Assembly (NCBI RefSeq): GCF_918320885.1
Contig: NZ_OU907312.1
Location: forward strand, 1,364,465 to 1,428,464
DNA: 64,000 bases
DNA from: an unidentified bacterial endosymbiont
GTDB lineage: Bacteria > Pseudomonadota > Gammaproteobacteria > Enterobacterales > G038960095
Direction: 5' to 3'
Below the pieces are notes generated by a model. The model did no database searches, was not told the origin of the DNA, and saw only the letters and a list, made by a program, of their open reading frames with translations. Below are positions 62,149-64,000 of the stretch, piece after piece. The position numbers and the translations under genes were made by a program. Position 1 is the first letter of the stretch. Every line of letters begins with the position of its first letter.

Positions 62149-62629
62149 GCTGGATTCACGCAATAAGTGCAACACGGCAGCCGGTATAAGCTTCTAGGGG
62201 AGTTAGACCCAGGAGTACTTTTCTGGGAGTCATATTAAGGCGTAATTCCATATCCCTAATCTCCTGTTTACTCAGAGCCCCCATACACATTTTTTTAGGC
62301 CAGCAGCGTCGAATAAGACCGTTTGTGTTCTCATTAGTGCCTCTCTGGTAGCTGGCATAAGGGCGTGCAAAGAATATCTGGGACCCAGTGGCTTTTGTAA
62401 CCTTCTCGTGCTGAGCAAATTCTCCACCATTATCCAGGGTAATGGTATGTACAGTATCAACGCGATTTAGCATATTAATCATCATATTAGATACTGTTTC
62501 CGCTGTTTTATTGGGGACTTTTCCTATCAATGTCAGCCGGCTCTTACGCTCAACCAGCGTCACTAAACTGGCCTCTTGTCCATACACTGTATCTCCCTCC
62601 CAATCTCCTAAACGCGAACGCTGCTCAAC
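62149..62629 (-). mobile_element. IS30-family remnant
   Basis: The 3' part of an IS30-type element on the minus strand. Its right end lies at about 62149, where cdiA similarity stops, and its 5' part is lost at the IS3 insertion at 62630. Confidence 0.75.
62156..62629 (-). CDS. IS30 transposase, C-terminal fragment
   Basis: About 157 codons remain. The frame is open into the IS3 junction and reads VEQRSRLGDWEGDTVYGQ before EASLVTLVERKSRLTLIGKV. DDE residues Asp in GDWEGDT, Asp in LDNGGEFAQH and Glu in NENTNGLIRRC are present. The N-terminal HTH is missing, so it is non-functional. Confidence 0.88.
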   Translation of the reverse strand, partial: VEQRSRLGDWEGDTVYGQEASLVTLVERKSRLTLIGKVPNKTAETVSNMMINMLNRVDTVHTITLDNGGEFAQHEKVTKATGSQIFFARPYASYQRGTNENTNGLIRRCWPKKMCMGALSKQEIRDMELRLNMTPRKVLLGLTPLEAYTGCRVALIA

Positions 62630-62706
62630 TGATCTTGCTACCCTTTAACGGACACAACGAAGAGGAACAAAGCGTATAATTTTTTGTTACTTTTTGAGGT
62701 GAAGTT

Positions 62707-63006
62707 ATGAATCAAGGGGAATCAAGGAGCTATGATAAGGAATTCAAGCTGAATGCGGTAAAGCTGTATCACAGCACTGGTAAAACGCTCTGTCAATTGA
62801 GCGAGGAATTGGGAGTTCCCAAGAGTACATTGGCAGGGTGGGTCCATCAGCATAACAAGGATGGTGCAGAGGCTTTCCCGGGCAAAGGATACCTGAAAGC
62901 GTCTGATGCTGAGCTCAGTCAATTGCGGAAAGAATTGGCGATAGCACGCGAAGAGAGGGATATCCTAAAAAAAGCCTTGGGCATCTTCTCAGTGGCCCGC
63001 AAGTAA
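62707..63006 (+). CDS. IS3 OrfA, copy B
   Basis: 99 residues with the same sequence as the OrfA at 14031: helix-turn-helix plus leucine-rich coiled coil, with the A7G slippage site near the end. Confidence 0.92.
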   Translation: MNQGESRSYDKEFKLNAVKLYHSTGKTLCQLSEELGVPKSTLAGWVHQHNKDGAEAFPGKGYLKASDAELSQLRKELAIAREERDILKKALGIFSVARK

Positions 63007-63017
63007 AATACCAGTTT

Positions 63018-63872
63018 ATGCAAAAGCATGCTGGGGAATTCAGCGTAGAGAGGATGTCCAACGTGTTAGGTGTATCCCGCAGTGGCTATTATCAGTTTAT
63101 CAAGGCTGAGCCATCCAAGCGCTATTGTGAGGATGAGCGTTTAATATCTGAAATTAAAGAGGTTTATACCATAAGCAACCAAATTTACGGTAGCCCACGT
63201 ATCCATGCTGAGTTACGAGCTAGAGGTGAGCGCTGTTCACGCAAACGGGTTTGTCGGCTAATGAAAGCAGCCCATATTGCGGCTAAGATGAAAAAACGAT
63301 TTAAGGTAACCACAATAGTCGATCCAAAGGCCGCAGTGGCGCCTAATTTACTCAAGCAGAAGTTCACAGCCACTCGCCCTGATCAATACTGGGCAGCAGA
63401 TATTACCTATATTCCGACCCAAGAGGGATGGTTGTATGTTGCTATCGTACTGGACCTGTTCTCTCGTAGTATCGTGGGGATGGATATGCAAGCTCACATG
63501 ACCACCGAGTTAGTAGCCGCAGCATTACGCCAGGCAATAACACGGAGGAAGCCTGCTGCAGGTCTCATCCACCACTCCGACCGAGGCAGCCAGTATACCA
63601 GCAAAGGATTCAAGGCTGTATCGGCGCATCACCAGATAACGCTTAGCATGAGTAGTACGGGCAATTGTTATGACAATGCAGTAGCAGAGAGTTTTTTCCA
63701 TACCTTAAAAACAGAGCACACCCACTTTGAACGTTTTGAGAGCAGAGAACAAGCCAAATTGAGCATTTTTGAATACGTAGAAGTGTTTTATAACCGACAG
63801 AGACGGCACTCAACGCTAGGCTATCTGTCTCCTGTAAATTTTGAAAAAAATTGGTTATCCCAGGTCGCTTAA
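63018..63872 (+). CDS. IS3 OrfB transposase, copy B
   Basis: 284 residues with the DDE core (AADITYIP, HSDRGSQYTS, DNAVAESFF), same protein as 14342-15196. It is likely produced mainly as OrfAB by -1 frameshift. Confidence 0.93.
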   Translation: MQKHAGEFSVERMSNVLGVSRSGYYQFIKAEPSKRYCEDERLISEIKEVYTISNQIYGSPRIHAELRARGERCSRKRVCRLMKAAHIAAKMKKRFKVTTIVDPKAAVAPNLLKQKFTATRPDQYWAADITYIPTQEGWLYVAIVLDLFSRSIVGMDMQAHMTTELVAAALRQAITRRKPAAGLIHHSDRGSQYTSKGFKAVSAHHQITLSMSSTGNCYDNAVAESFFHTLKTEHTHFERFESREQAKLSIFEYVEVFYNRQRRHSTLGYLSPVNFEKNWLSQVA

Positions 63873-63912
63873 GGTTTCTCTTCTCTGTGTCTAAAAAAAG
63901 GTGGCAAGATCA

Positions 63913-63967
63913 GAATCGCTGTTCGAATCAAATCGGAATCAGTGTTCGGATATGATCGGAACCAGCA
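63913..63967 (+). repeat. Tandem 23-bp repeats, IS21-type end
   Basis: Units at 63913-63935 and 63936-63958 share GAATC-G/A-GTGTTCG-A/G-AT and end in ATCG; a third starts GAACCAG at 63959. Repeated motifs of this kind occur at the ends of IS21-family elements, where they bind the transposase. The element itself would lie to the right, outside the window. The last 33 bases hold nothing recognisable. Confidence 0.5.
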
Positions 63968-64000
63968 GCTGGATTATAACCATAAAAGAAACTAACTTAT

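Larger units (their letters stand above)
62630..63912 (+). mobile_element. IS3-family element, complete copy B
   Basis: 1283 bp with the same inverted repeats (TGATCTTGC... / ...GCAAGATCA) and genes as the copy at 13954. Flanking triplets (AAC left, GAA right) do not match. It is inserted in the IS30 remnant on its left and next to IS21-like repeats on its right, so the two flanks probably were not originally adjacent. Confidence 0.92.

Noticed and set aside
1-64000. CRISPR arrays, rRNA and tRNA genes
   Set aside because: I saw no regularly spaced short repeats with spacers, and no cloverleaf or rRNA-like sequence. The tandem repeats present are explained by duplication or IS ends.

Overview
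The window is an accessory region from a Gram-negative proteobacterium. A gamma- or beta-proteobacterium fits best, because it carries a CdiB/CdiA two-partner secretion locus with the extended signal peptide typical of these groups, P2-type tail genes and a YefM/YoeB pair. I cannot name the genus. Most large genes look moderately GC-rich, while immunity genes, toxin tails and the tail-fibre tip are clearly AT-rich. IS elements, a broken group II intron, truncated genes and repeats indicate a heavily rearranged island.

Layout. (1) 1-8511: an IS3-family copy runs off the left edge and interrupts a cdiA gene whose 3' part follows, ending in a type-17-like toxin with an Imm31-like immunity gene. 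An orphan cdiA C-terminal cassette comes next, then an immunity gene fused in frame to a second toxin tail, then a second immunity gene. (2) 8502-13953: a large serine recombinase operon (four genes overlapping by 4 bp, minus strand), divergent from an AlpA-like regulator, a hypothetical gene and a primase/helicase that is cut by IS3. (3) 13954-17878: IS3, a truncated group II intron, and a run of CDI remnants with two immunity genes and two toxin stubs. (4) 17944-47340: a second copy of the recombinase module leading into a prophage with replication (primase, repeated origin-like DNA), ParB-methyltransferase, lambda-type head genes and P2/Mu-type contractile tail genes. A YefM/YoeB pair and an Rpn nuclease are inserted in the tail operon. 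(5) 47340-61556: terminator, promoter, cdiB, a short TpsA protein with two TPS domains, a complete 2151-residue cdiA with a frameshifted immunity gene, and an orphan cdiA-CT/immunity pair. (6) 61622-64000: a cdiA fragment cut by IS30, which is cut by another IS3 copy, then repeats resembling an IS21-type end.

How it works together. CdiB would export the complete CdiA, and perhaps the short TpsA protein, to the surface. The CdiA C-terminus would poison neighbours lacking the matching immunity protein. The other cassettes share long near-identical pre-toxin DNA with cdiA, so recombination could swap toxin specificity. The prophage sits inside this island, between immunity genes and cdiB. A recombinase-module end lies directly downstream of a CDI immunity gene three times in the window, which suggests the mobile element and the toxin array have shaped each other.
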